64,000 bases of DNA from Stutzerimonas stutzeri (lineage in GTDB: Bacteria > Pseudomonadota > Gammaproteobacteria > Pseudomonadales > Pseudomonadaceae). The translations under genes and the position numbers were made by a program. Shown one piece after another: positions 51,543 to 60,222 of the stretch; within the stretch, counting starts at the first letter, position 1, and each line of letters begins with the position of its first letter. The notes beneath the pieces are model-generated. The model did not search any database. It was not told the origin of the DNA and was given only the letters and a program-made list of their open reading frames with translations. The stretch covers positions 186,001 through 250,000 of the forward strand of contig DDVX01000007.1 of the NCBI GenBank assembly GCA_002345575.1, given 5' to 3'.

Positions 51543-52559
51543 TCACTTTGGCGCCTTTGCTATTTCAGCCTGGACGGCATTGAACAGCGGCTCGCCTACC
51601 CGGTCGATCACGCTTTGAATCGCAGGTTTGGCCTGTTCGCGCATGCGCTGCACCTCTTCCGCGCTGACCTTGTTGACTTGCATGCCCTGCCCCTCGATCT
51701 GAGCCAGGGCCTCATGGGCTTCGGCACGGGTGTCTTCGCGTTCGAAATCGCGAGACTTTTTCGCGGCATCCATGATGATCCCCTGCTCAGTCTTGGATAG
51801 ACCGTCCCACCAGCGCTTGGATGCGGTCACTATCCAGGGGCTGTAGACGTGGTTGGTCACGCTCAGGTACTTCTGCACTTCGTAGAATTTCGACGAGAGA
51901 ATGGTGTTGTAGGGATTTTCCTGGCCATCCACCGCGCCGGTTTCCAGCGCGGTGAACAGCTCGGAAAACGGCAGAGGCACGGCGTTGGCCTTCATCAGCT
52001 TGAAGGTGTCGATGAACACCGGGTTGGGCATCACCCGCAGCTTGATGCCGTTGAAGTCCTCCATTTTTTCGATGGGCCGCGTGTTGTTGGTGAGGTTGCG
52101 AAAGCCGTTCTCCCAGTACACCAGGCCGACCAGGCCTTTTTCCGCCAGCGCGTCCATCACCTGCTGGCCCACCGGCCCGTCGAGCACGTAATCCGCCTGT
52201 TTCTCGCTCTCGAACAGGAATGGCGTGTCCCAGACGGCCATTTCCTTGGCAATGCCCACCAGGGTCGCTGTGGAGCCCACCATCATTTCCTGGGCGCCAC
52301 CCATGAGTGCGTTCTGCATCTGATCGTCCGAGCCTAGGCTGGCAGACGCGTAGGTGCGCACCTTGAGCTTGCCATCGGAGGCCTTGGCGATTTCTTCGGC
52401 GAAGAGTTTGGCCGCCCTGCCCTGGTTGCTGTTCTCGTTCAGGCCGTAGCCGAAGCGGATCATTCGCGAACGAACGTCTTCAGCCGCCTGGATGTTGACT
52501 GCCGCAAGGGTGCTGCCAAGGGTGGTGGCCGCAAGGGCCGCTATGAGGAATCGTTTCAT
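51543..52559 (-). CDS. dctP: TRAP transporter substrate-binding protein (DctP/YiaO-type)
   Basis: A 338-residue periplasmic protein with a signal peptide (MKRFLIAALAATTLGSTLAA, cleavage near IQA-AED). DctP-family motifs include IRFGYGLNENSNQGRAAKLFAEEI, the carboxylate-binding arginine in NGIKLRVMPNPVFIDTF, ELFTALETGAVDGQENPYNTI and NHVYSPWIVTASKRWWD. It delivers an organic or sugar acid to the DctQM complex. The adjacent kinase and repressor point to gluconate or a related aldonate. The start follows AAAAGG-type sequence; it is third in the operon. Confidence 0.92.
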   Translation of the reverse strand: MKRFLIAALAATTLGSTLAAVNIQAAEDVRSRMIRFGYGLNENSNQGRAAKLFAEEIAKASDGKLKVRTYASASLGSDDQMQNALMGGAQEMMVGSTATLVGIAKEMAVWDTPFLFESEKQADYVLDGPVGQQVMDALAEKGLVGLVYWENGFRNLTNNTRPIEKMEDFNGIKLRVMPNPVFIDTFKLMKANAVPLPFSELFTALETGAVDGQENPYNTILSSKFYEVQKYLSVTNHVYSPWIVTASKRWWDGLSKTEQGIIMDAAKKSRDFEREDTRAEAHEALAQIEGQGMQVNKVSAEEVQRMREQAKPAIQSVIDRVGEPLFNAVQAEIAKAPK

Positions 52560-52635
52560 GCCGCTTTTACCTTTTTGTTGTTGTTGATGAAAACGCGTGA
52601 ACGTCACTGTGAAGTCCGAGCCGGCTCGCCTGCCC

Positions 52636-53913
52636 TCAACGCAGCCAGGCCAACGGCACCGTGATGATCGACGGCACTGCAATCAGCAGCACGACGATGG
52701 ACATGTAAATCAGGAAAAACGGCATCACCCCGCGAACCAGGGTTTCCATATCCAGACGACCGACACCGCCTACCACGTTGAGCACCGTGCCCACTGGTGG
52801 AGTGATCAGGCCGATAGAGCCGATCAGTACGAACATCACCCCGAAATAAACCGGATCGATGCCCGCACTAAGAGCAATCGGCGCCAATACCGGACCGAGA
52901 ATCAGGATGGTGGGCGTCAGATCGAGCACCATGCCGACGGCGATCATCAGCAGCATGATCCCAACCATCAGCAGCTTTGGATTTTCTGCCAGCGGCCCGA
53001 GCATGGCAGCGATTTCGCTGGGCAATTGCGCCAGGGTGATCATGTAGCCCGAGACGATGGCCGCCGCGCAGAGGAACATTACCGACGCGGTAGTGCGGCT
53101 AGCGCGGGTCAATACCTCGACCACGCCACTCCAGCTCAGCTCGCGATACAGCAGCGTCGACACGCCCAGCGCATAAACGGCGGCAACCACCGCGGCCTCG
53201 GTCGGCGTGAACAGTCCGAAACGCAAGCCGCCGACGATGATCACTGGCAGCATCAGCGCGGCCGCCCCGTCCACCAGGGTCCGACGGCGTTCGGCGGTGC
53301 TGGCTTTTTCCTGACGCGGTTCATTGATGTCGCGTGCGATCAGCGTCCACGCCGCCACCAGCCCGCCGCCCATGATCAAACCCGGAACGATGCCGGCCAG
53401 AAACAGCTGACTGATCGAGGTATTGGTCACCACGCCATAGATCACGAAGGGCATCGACGGTGGAATGATCGGCGCAATGATTCCGCCCGCCGCGACCAGC
53501 CCGGCGGATGGGCTGATCGGATAGCCACGCTCGCGCATCATCGGCAGCAGCAGTGTCGACAACGCAGCGGTATCGGCCAGCGCCGAGCCGGACATGCTCG
53601 CCAACAGCACCGCGGCGGCAATAGCGACATAGCCCAGTCCACCGCGCTTGTGACCGAAATAGGCCTTTGCCATGTTGATGATGCGCCGGGATATACCACC
53701 GGCATTCATCAGCTCCCCGGCCAGGATGAAGAAAGGCACGGCCAGCAGAGGAAAACTGTCAGCACCCGCCTGGAGGTTCTGCGCCAGCAGCTGTACATCC
53801 CAGAAATCCAGATACCACATCAGCGCCGCGCCAGTCAGTATCAGCGCGAAGGCGATCGGCATGCCAAACGCCATGAAGCCGAACAGTGAAGAAAGAAAGA
53901 CGACGACAGTCAT
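52636..53913 (-). CDS. dctM: TRAP transporter large permease DctM
   Basis: A 425-residue inner-membrane protein with about twelve helices, the ion-coupled channel of the TRAP system. Typical blocks are FGMPIAFALILTGAALMW, FPLLAVPFFILAGELMNAGG, ASMSGSALADTAALSTLL and FGLFTPTEAAVVAAVYAL, with IGLITPPVGTVLNVV in the second half. It follows the gluconokinase-DctQ fusion by 40 bp and precedes dctP by 76 bp. AAGGGA precedes the ATG at 53913. Confidence 0.94.
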   Translation of the reverse strand: MTVVVFLSSLFGFMAFGMPIAFALILTGAALMWYLDFWDVQLLAQNLQAGADSFPLLAVPFFILAGELMNAGGISRRIINMAKAYFGHKRGGLGYVAIAAAVLLASMSGSALADTAALSTLLLPMMRERGYPISPSAGLVAAGGIIAPIIPPSMPFVIYGVVTNTSISQLFLAGIVPGLIMGGGLVAAWTLIARDINEPRQEKASTAERRRTLVDGAAALMLPVIIVGGLRFGLFTPTEAAVVAAVYALGVSTLLYRELSWSGVVEVLTRASRTTASVMFLCAAAIVSGYMITLAQLPSEIAAMLGPLAENPKLLMVGIMLLMIAVGMVLDLTPTILILGPVLAPIALSAGIDPVYFGVMFVLIGSIGLITPPVGTVLNVVGGVGRLDMETLVRGVMPFFLIYMSIVVLLIAVPSIITVPLAWLR

Positions 53914-53953
53914 GCAAGGTCCCTTGGTGGGCATTGCCCATATTGTTATGTGA

Positions 53954-55093
53954 TCAGTCGGCCGTTACGTTGGCGTGCGCCGCCGGTGGCGGTTCCGCTC
54001 GACGCCACACATTGACCAGCTGCACCAGTGCCAGCACACCCAACGCAAGCATGCCGGCCATGACCGGCAACATCGCCAGCGCCAACGGGTACCCCACCAC
54101 TGGGCTGTTGATGCTCCAACCGAACTGCATCTGGTTCCAGCCACCGATTGCAGCCAGCCCGCTAGCCAGCGCGACCAGCACCCAGCTGACCGTGTCCACC
54201 AGCCGCCTGAACAGATGGGGGAAACGGTTGCGAATCATGCTGAAGGCCATCAATTCACCGCGACGCATGCTCGATGCGACACCGACGAACACCAGCCAGA
54301 CGAAGGCCAGGCGCGAGAGCTCCTCGGCGCCCGTCCAGCCGGTGCCGAAGGCATAGCGCAACACGACGCTGCTAAACACCACGATGACCATGAACGCCAA
54401 CAGTGCAGCCATCAGCCAGTCGGTAATCTGGTCGAAGTGCTGCGCCAGCTTTCCGCTGTAGATCGGCGCGCTGGTCAGCGGAAGGTTGGTCCTGATCGAG
54501 CTGTTAGCGCTATCAAACGGCTGCGCGGCATTCGCTTCGGCCGGGCCGATTTCGAGCTCCGGGTCTTGGCGCATCCATTCGACTATTTCCGCGACAACCG
54601 CTTGCCGCGGGCGGCTGGCATCTACCGTAAGCACGTCGGGCTCGCCTTCCGGGGGTTCCAGCGTGGCGAATTGGCTGTCCACCAGGGTGGTTGGCATGAA
54701 ATGGTCGGCTCGCCCGCCAACGCGCAGGCGCGCCGTTTCGACGTCCACCGAAAGATGCGCGAATCGCAGGCCCTCGACAGCGTTGCGCAACAGGTCGCGG
54801 TAGCTGCGCTTGAGTGCCGAGCAGGCGAGCACGAAGCCGACACCATCGGCAACCGCGAGCTGCATCTCGACAATCAGCTTGTGTAGCCACTCGATGCGCT
54901 GCGCATCGGACAGCGGGATGCCCTCGCGCATGTGCCGGACATTGGTTTCGGAATGGAAGAGATCGGCTTCAATATGCCGGTAATTGAGGGCCGCGGCGAC
55001 GGCCAAGCTGGTCTCCGTTTTGCCCGAGCCACTGACGCCCATGACAACCAGAGAACACGGAACAACAGCCGTTTTAGATAGGGAATCCGCCAT
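53954..55093 (-). CDS. Gluconokinase fused to TRAP small permease DctQ
   Basis: A 379-residue single frame with two complete modules. Residues about 8-180 are a GntK-type gluconokinase: P-loop MGVSGSGKTETS, IEADLFHSETNVRHMREGIP, ACSALKRSYRDLLR and GRADHFMPTTLVDSQFATLE, all matching active enzymes. A linker of about 40 residues follows (rich in A, S and P). Residues about 222-372 are DctQ with four helices and the signature GAEELSRLAFVWLVFVGVASSMRRGE. DctQ N-termini are normally cytoplasmic, so the kinase would face ATP. The reading frame is continuous with no stop, and the downstream dctM and dctP complete the transporter. A GGAG ribosome site 7 nt before the ATG at 55093 supports this start; a TTG at 55114 is also in frame. 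Confidence 0.88.
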   Translation of the reverse strand: MADSLSKTAVVPCSLVVMGVSGSGKTETSLAVAAALNYRHIEADLFHSETNVRHMREGIPLSDAQRIEWLHKLIVEMQLAVADGVGFVLACSALKRSYRDLLRNAVEGLRFAHLSVDVETARLRVGGRADHFMPTTLVDSQFATLEPPEGEPDVLTVDASRPRQAVVAEIVEWMRQDPELEIGPAEANAAQPFDSANSSIRTNLPLTSAPIYSGKLAQHFDQITDWLMAALLAFMVIVVFSSVVLRYAFGTGWTGAEELSRLAFVWLVFVGVASSMRRGELMAFSMIRNRFPHLFRRLVDTVSWVLVALASGLAAIGGWNQMQFGWSINSPVVGYPLALAMLPVMAGMLALGVLALVQLVNVWRRAEPPPAAHANVTAD

Positions 55094-55103
55094 TGGGGCT
55101 CCG

Positions 55104-55121
55104 GCAACATTCAAGTGTTGC
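55104..55121. promoter_or_regulatory. Dyad in the leader of the kinase-TRAP operon
   Basis: GCAACA (55104-55109) and TGTTGC (55116-55121) flank 6 nt, a perfect inverted repeat just upstream of the start codon at 55093. It may be a leader stem or a second operator. Confidence 0.35.
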
Positions 55122-55140
55122 GTTGTTATTGTTGTTCAGA

Positions 55141-55171
55141 TGGTAGCGCTAACAATCCGATACCGCTAACT
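55141..55171. promoter_or_regulatory. Tandem GntR-like operators of the kinase-TRAP operon
   Basis: TGGTAGCGCTAACA (55141-55154) is a 14-bp near-perfect dyad with a central CG as in LacI-family operators. A related site, CGATACCGCTAACT (55158-55171), follows. Both contain GCTAAC, at 55148 and 55165, 17 bp apart. They are 48-78 bp upstream of the kinase-DctQ start. The likely ligand is the GntR-like repressor encoded at the end of the same operon. Confidence 0.65.
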
Positions 55172-55280
55172 ACCGTTCGTCAGAGCTGCGCGTTGCATGG
55201 GCAAATCGCAGCGGCATTGGCTGATGTCGATCCAGTCCCCGCTGCTCTACAATCGCGCCCGCATTCCAAGGAGCCTCAAC

Positions 55281-55559
55281 ATGCCCAAAGCCATGGCGCG
55301 TCACATACTGGTCAAGACCGAAGCCGAAGCGGCGCAGCTGAAAAAGCGCATCGCCGGCGGCGAAGCCTTCGATGTGCTGGCACGTAAATATTCGACCTGC
55401 CCTTCAGGCAAGCGCGGCGGCGATCTGGGCGAAATTCGCCCCGGCCAGATGGTGCACAGCATTGACCAGGTGATTTTCAAGAAACCGCTGCGCGTGGTGC
55501 ACGGCCCGGTGAAAAGCCAGTTCGGCTATCACCTGGTGCAAGTCTTCTACCGCGACTGA
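55281..55559 (+). CDS. ppiC: Parvulin-type peptidyl-prolyl isomerase
   Basis: A 92-residue cytoplasmic parvulin, the single-domain size of PpiC. Conserved residues include ARHILVKTEAEA, FDVLARKYSTCPSGKRGGDLGE, GQMV and GPVKSQFGYHLVQVF (the two active-site histidines and the Cys in STCPSG). It isomerises prolyl bonds and may help fold proteins. CAAGGAG precedes the ATG. It diverges from the kinase-TRAP operon and ends 3 bp from the convergent zapE stop. Confidence 0.95.
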   Translation: MPKAMARHILVKTEAEAAQLKKRIAGGEAFDVLARKYSTCPSGKRGGDLGEIRPGQMVHSIDQVIFKKPLRVVHGPVKSQFGYHLVQVFYRD

Positions 55560-55562
55560 GCG

Positions 55563-56675
55563 TCAGCCGAAGCGCTGCAACTGCATTTCCCGCAACCGAC
55601 TGAGGGTACGGCGAAACGGAAACGCCAGGTAGCCGTCGGTGTAGAGCTCTTCCAGCACCACCTCGGCCTCGATGTACAACGGCACTCGTCGGTCGTAGCA
55701 CTCATCCACCAATGCGATGAACCGCCGAACCGCGTCATCCAGCGCTGCAAGTTGAGGCAATTGCCGATCACCGGCTTTTACCTGCTGCGCAGCGTCTTCA
55801 GTGCCACGAGCGATACGCCCCTCGCGCGGCTTGCCGCCCAACCTCGGCACATCACTCAGCAAAATCGTCCGGAACTGATCGCACAGTGCGATGAAATCCA
55901 GCGCCGAAAATGGCTGCTCACACAGGTCAGCAAAGCGGCACCAGATCACCGATTCGCAACGCCGGACCACCTGCAAGGAGCGACGCCCAAGAGTTGTGGG
56001 CGCCTCGCTACTCGCGCCCTCGGACAAGGCCTCAAATACAGCCTTCAACGCGCTGGGCGCTCCGGGTTGCCGCAACCAGTAACGCTGCTGTTGCACGCCG
56101 GGACGCAGCCGGTGATCCGCGCCACCGTCCACACCGACGATATCCATGTGCCGCTCGATAGCCTTGATGGCCGGCAGGAAACGCTCGCGATTGAAACCGT
56201 CGGCATACAACTGGCCCGGCGGCTGGTTGGACGTTGCGACAATGACCACACCTTGCTCGAACATCACTTGGAACAACCGCCCGAGGATGATGGCATCGCC
56301 GATATCGCCGACGAACAGCTCGTCGAAGCACAGTACACGTACCTCTTCAGCCAACTCCCGAGCCAGCGCCTGCAGCGGATCGGCAGTTCCGTTGAGTTGA
56401 AACAGCCGCATGTGGACCCAACGCATGAAGTGATGGAAATGCTGGCGGCGAGACGGCACCCGCAAGCTGCCGTGAAACATGTCCATCAGCCAGGTCTTGC
56501 CACGCCCGACCGGCCCCCAGAGATAAACGCCCCTTGGAGATTTCGCGCCGCTTTCGGCGTGTAGCGCATCATGGCAACCCTGCAGACGCTCGACCGCGCC
56601 CAGCTGCGCCGCATCGCTGACAAAACCTTCGGCAACAGCCTGTTGATACAACGTCAGTGGGGATGCTGATTTCAT
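55563..56675 (-). CDS. zapE: ZapE, AFG1-like cell-division ATPase
   Basis: A 370-residue AAA-type ATPase with Walker A GPVGRGKTWLMD, the flanking FMRWVHMRL and Walker B VLCFDELFVGDIGDA, then sensor regions TSNQPPGQLYADGFNRERFLP. In E. coli ZapE binds FtsZ and is needed for division under heat or anaerobic growth. Length and motifs fit the family. It is leftward and single, with a 65-bp gap to the upstream hybrid kinase gene stop. Confidence 0.94.
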   Translation of the reverse strand: MKSASPLTLYQQAVAEGFVSDAAQLGAVERLQGCHDALHAESGAKSPRGVYLWGPVGRGKTWLMDMFHGSLRVPSRRQHFHHFMRWVHMRLFQLNGTADPLQALARELAEEVRVLCFDELFVGDIGDAIILGRLFQVMFEQGVVIVATSNQPPGQLYADGFNRERFLPAIKAIERHMDIVGVDGGADHRLRPGVQQQRYWLRQPGAPSALKAVFEALSEGASSEAPTTLGRRSLQVVRRCESVIWCRFADLCEQPFSALDFIALCDQFRTILLSDVPRLGGKPREGRIARGTEDAAQQVKAGDRQLPQLAALDDAVRRFIALVDECYDRRVPLYIEAEVVLEELYTDGYLAFPFRRTLSRLREMQLQRFG

Positions 56676-56740
56676 GAAACCGGCCGACTCAGGAAAACCT
56701 GCGATGGTAGCGCAGCGACACTCAATAGCCGAAACGGGCG

Positions 56741-58963
56741 CTATTCGCCCATAGACGTGAGGGCGGCCTTGACGGCCTCTAGCAACCGATTGAATTCCCC
56801 GGCGAAGCTGTCATAAGCATCAGCCCAGGCGCGCTCTTCCCGCAGCAACAATTCAAGCTCCGTGCTCAGCGTCTGCAGCGTTTCAGCGCCAAGTGTGCCC
56901 GCCAGCGACTTGAAGCGGTGCAGTATCTCCTGTGCCTCGTCGAACTGCCCCTGCTGCAAGCTCTCGCCGACACGTTGTGCAACGTCTGCATAGTCCTCGA
57001 CAAAACGGCTCAGCAGATTCAGATACAGATCATGGTTACCCAGCAGACGCGCCAACGCTGTCTCGTGATCCAGACCGGCAATGAACGAGAATGGGTGCTG
57101 CGGGTTCATGGATGACTGTTCGGACGACAGGGAAAGCGGCTGGGACAGCCAGCGCTCCAGAAGTAACTCCAGCTGCACCGGATCGATGGGCTTGGCCAGG
57201 TAATCGCTCATCCCGGCCTGCAGGCAGCGCTCGCGATCGCCCCGCAAATTGTTCGCCGTCAGGGCAATCACCGGAAGCTCCGGCTGGCTGGTGCGCAGCA
57301 CGCGGATGGTTTCCAGCCCATCCATGACTGGCATCTGCACATCCAGCAGGACCAGGTCGACGCTTGGATCGTTCGCCAGATACCGCAAAGCTTCGGCGCC
57401 ATTTACTGCGATCGACACCTGCAAACCTAGGGCAGACAGCTGCGCAGTAGCCACTTCCCGATTCAGCGCGTCATCCTCCACCAGCAGCACGTGCCGGCCA
57501 GCCATGGAAACGCGGCGGAGCTCATCGCTACCCTTTTCGCCCTCGGGCTTGCCGGGTACCGCGTCCAGTTCGAGGCTCAGCCGGAACAGGCTGCCGACAC
57601 CCAGTTCACTACGCGCCGTCAATTGACCGCCGAGCAAGGTCGTAAGCTGTGCGCTGATTGCCAGTCCCAGCCCCGAGCCGCCATAGCGACGGGTGATGGA
57701 GTCATCCAGCTGCTGGAAGGGTTTGAATATTTCGCCCAGCCGGTTCGCCGGTATACCTACGCCGCTATCCTGAATTTCGAAGTGCAGACCGTAGCCCGCA
57801 GCCTGCGTGTCGCCCAGCAGGACTCGCAGGGAAATGCTGCCGCGCTCGGTGAACTTGATCGCGTTATCCATGAAGTTGATCAGTATCTGCACGATTCGCA
57901 GCGGGTCACCGTAGAACTGCCTGGGCAGACGGGGATCGATATCGACGATGAGCTGCAACGGCTTGTCTCGCGCGCGCTCCCAGACGATGTCGACAACGCT
58001 GTCTACCAGCCGCCGCAGCGAAAATTCCACTCGCTCGATTCTCATCTCGCCAGCTTCGATCTTACTGAAGTCGAGTATGTCGCCAACGACATTCTGCAAA
58101 TGCTCTGCCGACTTGAGCATCTTGCCCAGATAGTTTTCCAGCTGAGGGTCACGGTTACTGCGCCGAGCCAGATGCGACAGCCCTACCAGAGCATTGAGCG
58201 GCGAGCGAATCTCATGGCTCATGTTGGCGAGAAAGGTGGCCTTGGCCTGGGTGGCGGCTTCGGCCTGTTCCTTGGCCGCGCTCAACTCGGCGGTCCGCGC
58301 CTGAACCTGACGCTCGAGATCGGCCGCGAGACCGGCCAGTGAACGTCGATCTCGGGCCTGCGCGGTTTCCACGATAGCCATGCTACCCAGCGCACGGGCG
58401 CAGCCATCGACGTCATAAATCGGAAACGAGATCAGCCGGTAGGCGCGGTAGTCGGCTTGTTCCACGTCACCGATCTCGAAGAATCTTTCCTGGGAGGTCC
58501 CCTTCTGCAGCGCATCGCGCTGAGCTTCCCAGACCACCCGGCTCACGGGTGGCAGACTGGGGCCCTGATTGGCATCCAGAAGGTCGAGGCTGCCCCACTC
58601 GGCCACTTCCGACCCCTGGGTGGCCCGGTTCTCGAACCGAATCTGGCCACTCAGATCCCGGATGCGCACCATCAACGGCAAGTGGTCGAGAACCTGGTGA
58701 TAGAGCACGTCACGCTCGGCCAAGTGCCTGCGGTATCTAAATACGCGCCGGGTGAGCCAGAGCACCAAGGCGACTGTAATAATGCAAAGCACCAGCATCA
58801 GGTTGCGCGCCAGCCGGTACATCTCGTGCAGTTGGGTGGTATCGCTGAACAGCTTGCGCTGCATAATTTCCAGCGCGGCCAGGGTTATCAGCGCTAGCAG
58901 CAGGCTCGTGCCGATTGGAATCAGGAGCCAGGAAAGCTCTGCAAAGCGCCGATTCGGTTTCAT
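56741..58963 (-). CDS. Membrane hybrid histidine kinase (PAS, HisKA, ATPase, receiver, Hpt)
   Basis: A 740-residue sensor kinase. Two helices (about 10-33 and 52-72) flank a very short external loop, so it senses within or at the membrane. A PAS domain (about 85-205, VLDHLPLMVRIRDLSGQIRF) is followed by a coiled coil, HisKA with H250 (NMSHEIRSPLN), an ATPase domain (DNAIKFTERGSI, DSGVGIP, GGSGLGLAI), a receiver with D541 (LLDVQMPVMDG), and Hpt with H682 (ILHRFKSLAGTLGA). It starts at an ATG overlapping the EAL gene stop (ATGA), so it is the last gene of the chemosensory operon and a likely phosphodonor for the receiver-EAL protein. Confidence 0.93.
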   Translation of the reverse strand: MKPNRRFAELSWLLIPIGTSLLLALITLAALEIMQRKLFSDTTQLHEMYRLARNLMLVLCIITVALVLWLTRRVFRYRRHLAERDVLYHQVLDHLPLMVRIRDLSGQIRFENRATQGSEVAEWGSLDLLDANQGPSLPPVSRVVWEAQRDALQKGTSQERFFEIGDVEQADYRAYRLISFPIYDVDGCARALGSMAIVETAQARDRRSLAGLAADLERQVQARTAELSAAKEQAEAATQAKATFLANMSHEIRSPLNALVGLSHLARRSNRDPQLENYLGKMLKSAEHLQNVVGDILDFSKIEAGEMRIERVEFSLRRLVDSVVDIVWERARDKPLQLIVDIDPRLPRQFYGDPLRIVQILINFMDNAIKFTERGSISLRVLLGDTQAAGYGLHFEIQDSGVGIPANRLGEIFKPFQQLDDSITRRYGGSGLGLAISAQLTTLLGGQLTARSELGVGSLFRLSLELDAVPGKPEGEKGSDELRRVSMAGRHVLLVEDDALNREVATAQLSALGLQVSIAVNGAEALRYLANDPSVDLVLLDVQMPVMDGLETIRVLRTSQPELPVIALTANNLRGDRERCLQAGMSDYLAKPIDPVQLELLLERWLSQPLSLSSEQSSMNPQHPFSFIAGLDHETALARLLGNHDLYLNLLSRFVEDYADVAQRVGESLQQGQFDEAQEILHRFKSLAGTLGAETLQTLSTELELLLREERAWADAYDSFAGEFNRLLEAVKAALTSMGE

Positions 58964-60204
58964 TCCATGACCCAATCCATGAGTGAGGAGCGACTTTTAT
59001 GCTGCAGGTGCCAAACGCCAAGCTGCTCCCCAGACATAGGACGAGCAAAAAGATAACCCTGTCCTGAATGGCAACCCAGCTTCTCAAGCAGCATCAGATC
59101 CTCCTTGTGCTCCACACCTTCTGCCACACAGGGCAAGCCGAGCTTGTGTCCCATTTCAATGGCCGAATACAGAATCGCGCTTGCACGCCGGTTGCGATGC
59201 GCTTCACTGATGAAGGCGCGGTCGATCTTGAGCTCGGTGAAAGGCAGCCGCGAAAGCTGTCGCAAGGTGGAAAAGCCCGTGCCGTAATCGTCGATGGAAA
59301 GGCCGAACCCTGCCAGGCGCAAGCGTCCGACCGAGCCGAGCGTCACCAACGGATCGTGCATCAGTGCGCTTTCTGTGACTTCAAGAATCATCTGGCTTGG
59401 GTGACGCCCCGCCGCAGCTACACGGTGAATCAGATCGTCGGCGAAATGACGGTTGGCCAGCAGGCTGATATCTACATTTAACGCCATGCTGATGCTGTCA
59501 TCCGCCAGCCTCGACAGCTCGTCCAGTACCTGCTCCACCAGGCTGAACGTGAGCGCGCCAAGCAGGCCGCTCTCGGTCGCCATTGGTATGAAATCCGCCG
59601 GGAATACCAGCATGTCATCAGGTTTGACCCAGCGCGCCAGCACCTCATATCCCGTCACGCTGCCGTTGCTCAGCTGCACCTTCGGTTGGTAGTAGGGCCG
59701 AATGCGGCCACTCTCGATTGCCGATGCCAGTTCTACCTCGCTCGGCGTGCAAGTGGCTGGAACACACATCCCAGCGGGACAGGGCTTGCCGCCTGCATTG
59801 GATAGCAACCGGTGCAGATCCTGACCGGCGATAGGCTTGCGCAGGCTGCCAAGCAGGGGCATTCCGGCTGCCACCAGCATGCCTTCCACGGTGACGATCA
59901 GCGCCTCGTCATGGGAACTGACGATCATGATCTCAGCGCGAATCTGCTCCTCGCTCATGCACTGCAGCAGTTCGATGCCGTTCATCCCCGGCATTTCCAG
60001 ATCCACCAGAAGCAGCGGCAGCTCGTCACTACAAGCACGCAACACCTCCAGCGCAGCGTTGCCATCGACAACCTGCGTGACCTGGTCGATACCCAACTCG
60101 GCCAATAAAGCGCAAAGCAGCTCACGCTGGAAGGGGCTGTCCTCGACAATCAGCACCTTCCGCTGGCGAACCGCATCGGGGAGTTTTGGCAACGCTGTGC
60201 GCAT
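58960..60204 (-). CDS. Response regulator with EAL c-di-GMP phosphodiesterase (RocR-like)
   Basis: A 414-residue protein. Residues about 14-135 form a receiver with phosphoacceptor D68 (LLLVDLEMPGMNG) and K123. Residues about 158-400 are an EAL domain with the signature EVL (E187 in GYEVLARW) and the metal and loop residues ALNVDISLLAN, LEVTES, SIDDYGTGFSTLRQL, LKIDRAFI and AEGVEH, consistent with an active phosphodiesterase. The layout matches P. aeruginosa RocR. It is coupled to the hybrid kinase (ATGA overlap) and 18 bp downstream of cheB, which makes c-di-GMP breakdown the probable output of the operon. Confidence 0.93.
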   Translation of the reverse strand: MRTALPKLPDAVRQRKVLIVEDSPFQRELLCALLAELGIDQVTQVVDGNAALEVLRACSDELPLLLVDLEMPGMNGIELLQCMSEEQIRAEIMIVSSHDEALIVTVEGMLVAAGMPLLGSLRKPIAGQDLHRLLSNAGGKPCPAGMCVPATCTPSEVELASAIESGRIRPYYQPKVQLSNGSVTGYEVLARWVKPDDMLVFPADFIPMATESGLLGALTFSLVEQVLDELSRLADDSISMALNVDISLLANRHFADDLIHRVAAAGRHPSQMILEVTESALMHDPLVTLGSVGRLRLAGFGLSIDDYGTGFSTLRQLSRLPFTELKIDRAFISEAHRNRRASAILYSAIEMGHKLGLPCVAEGVEHKEDLMLLEKLGCHSGQGYLFARPMSGEQLGVWHLQHKSRSSLMDWVME

Positions 60205-60222
60205 AGGTCATTCCAAAGGCAT

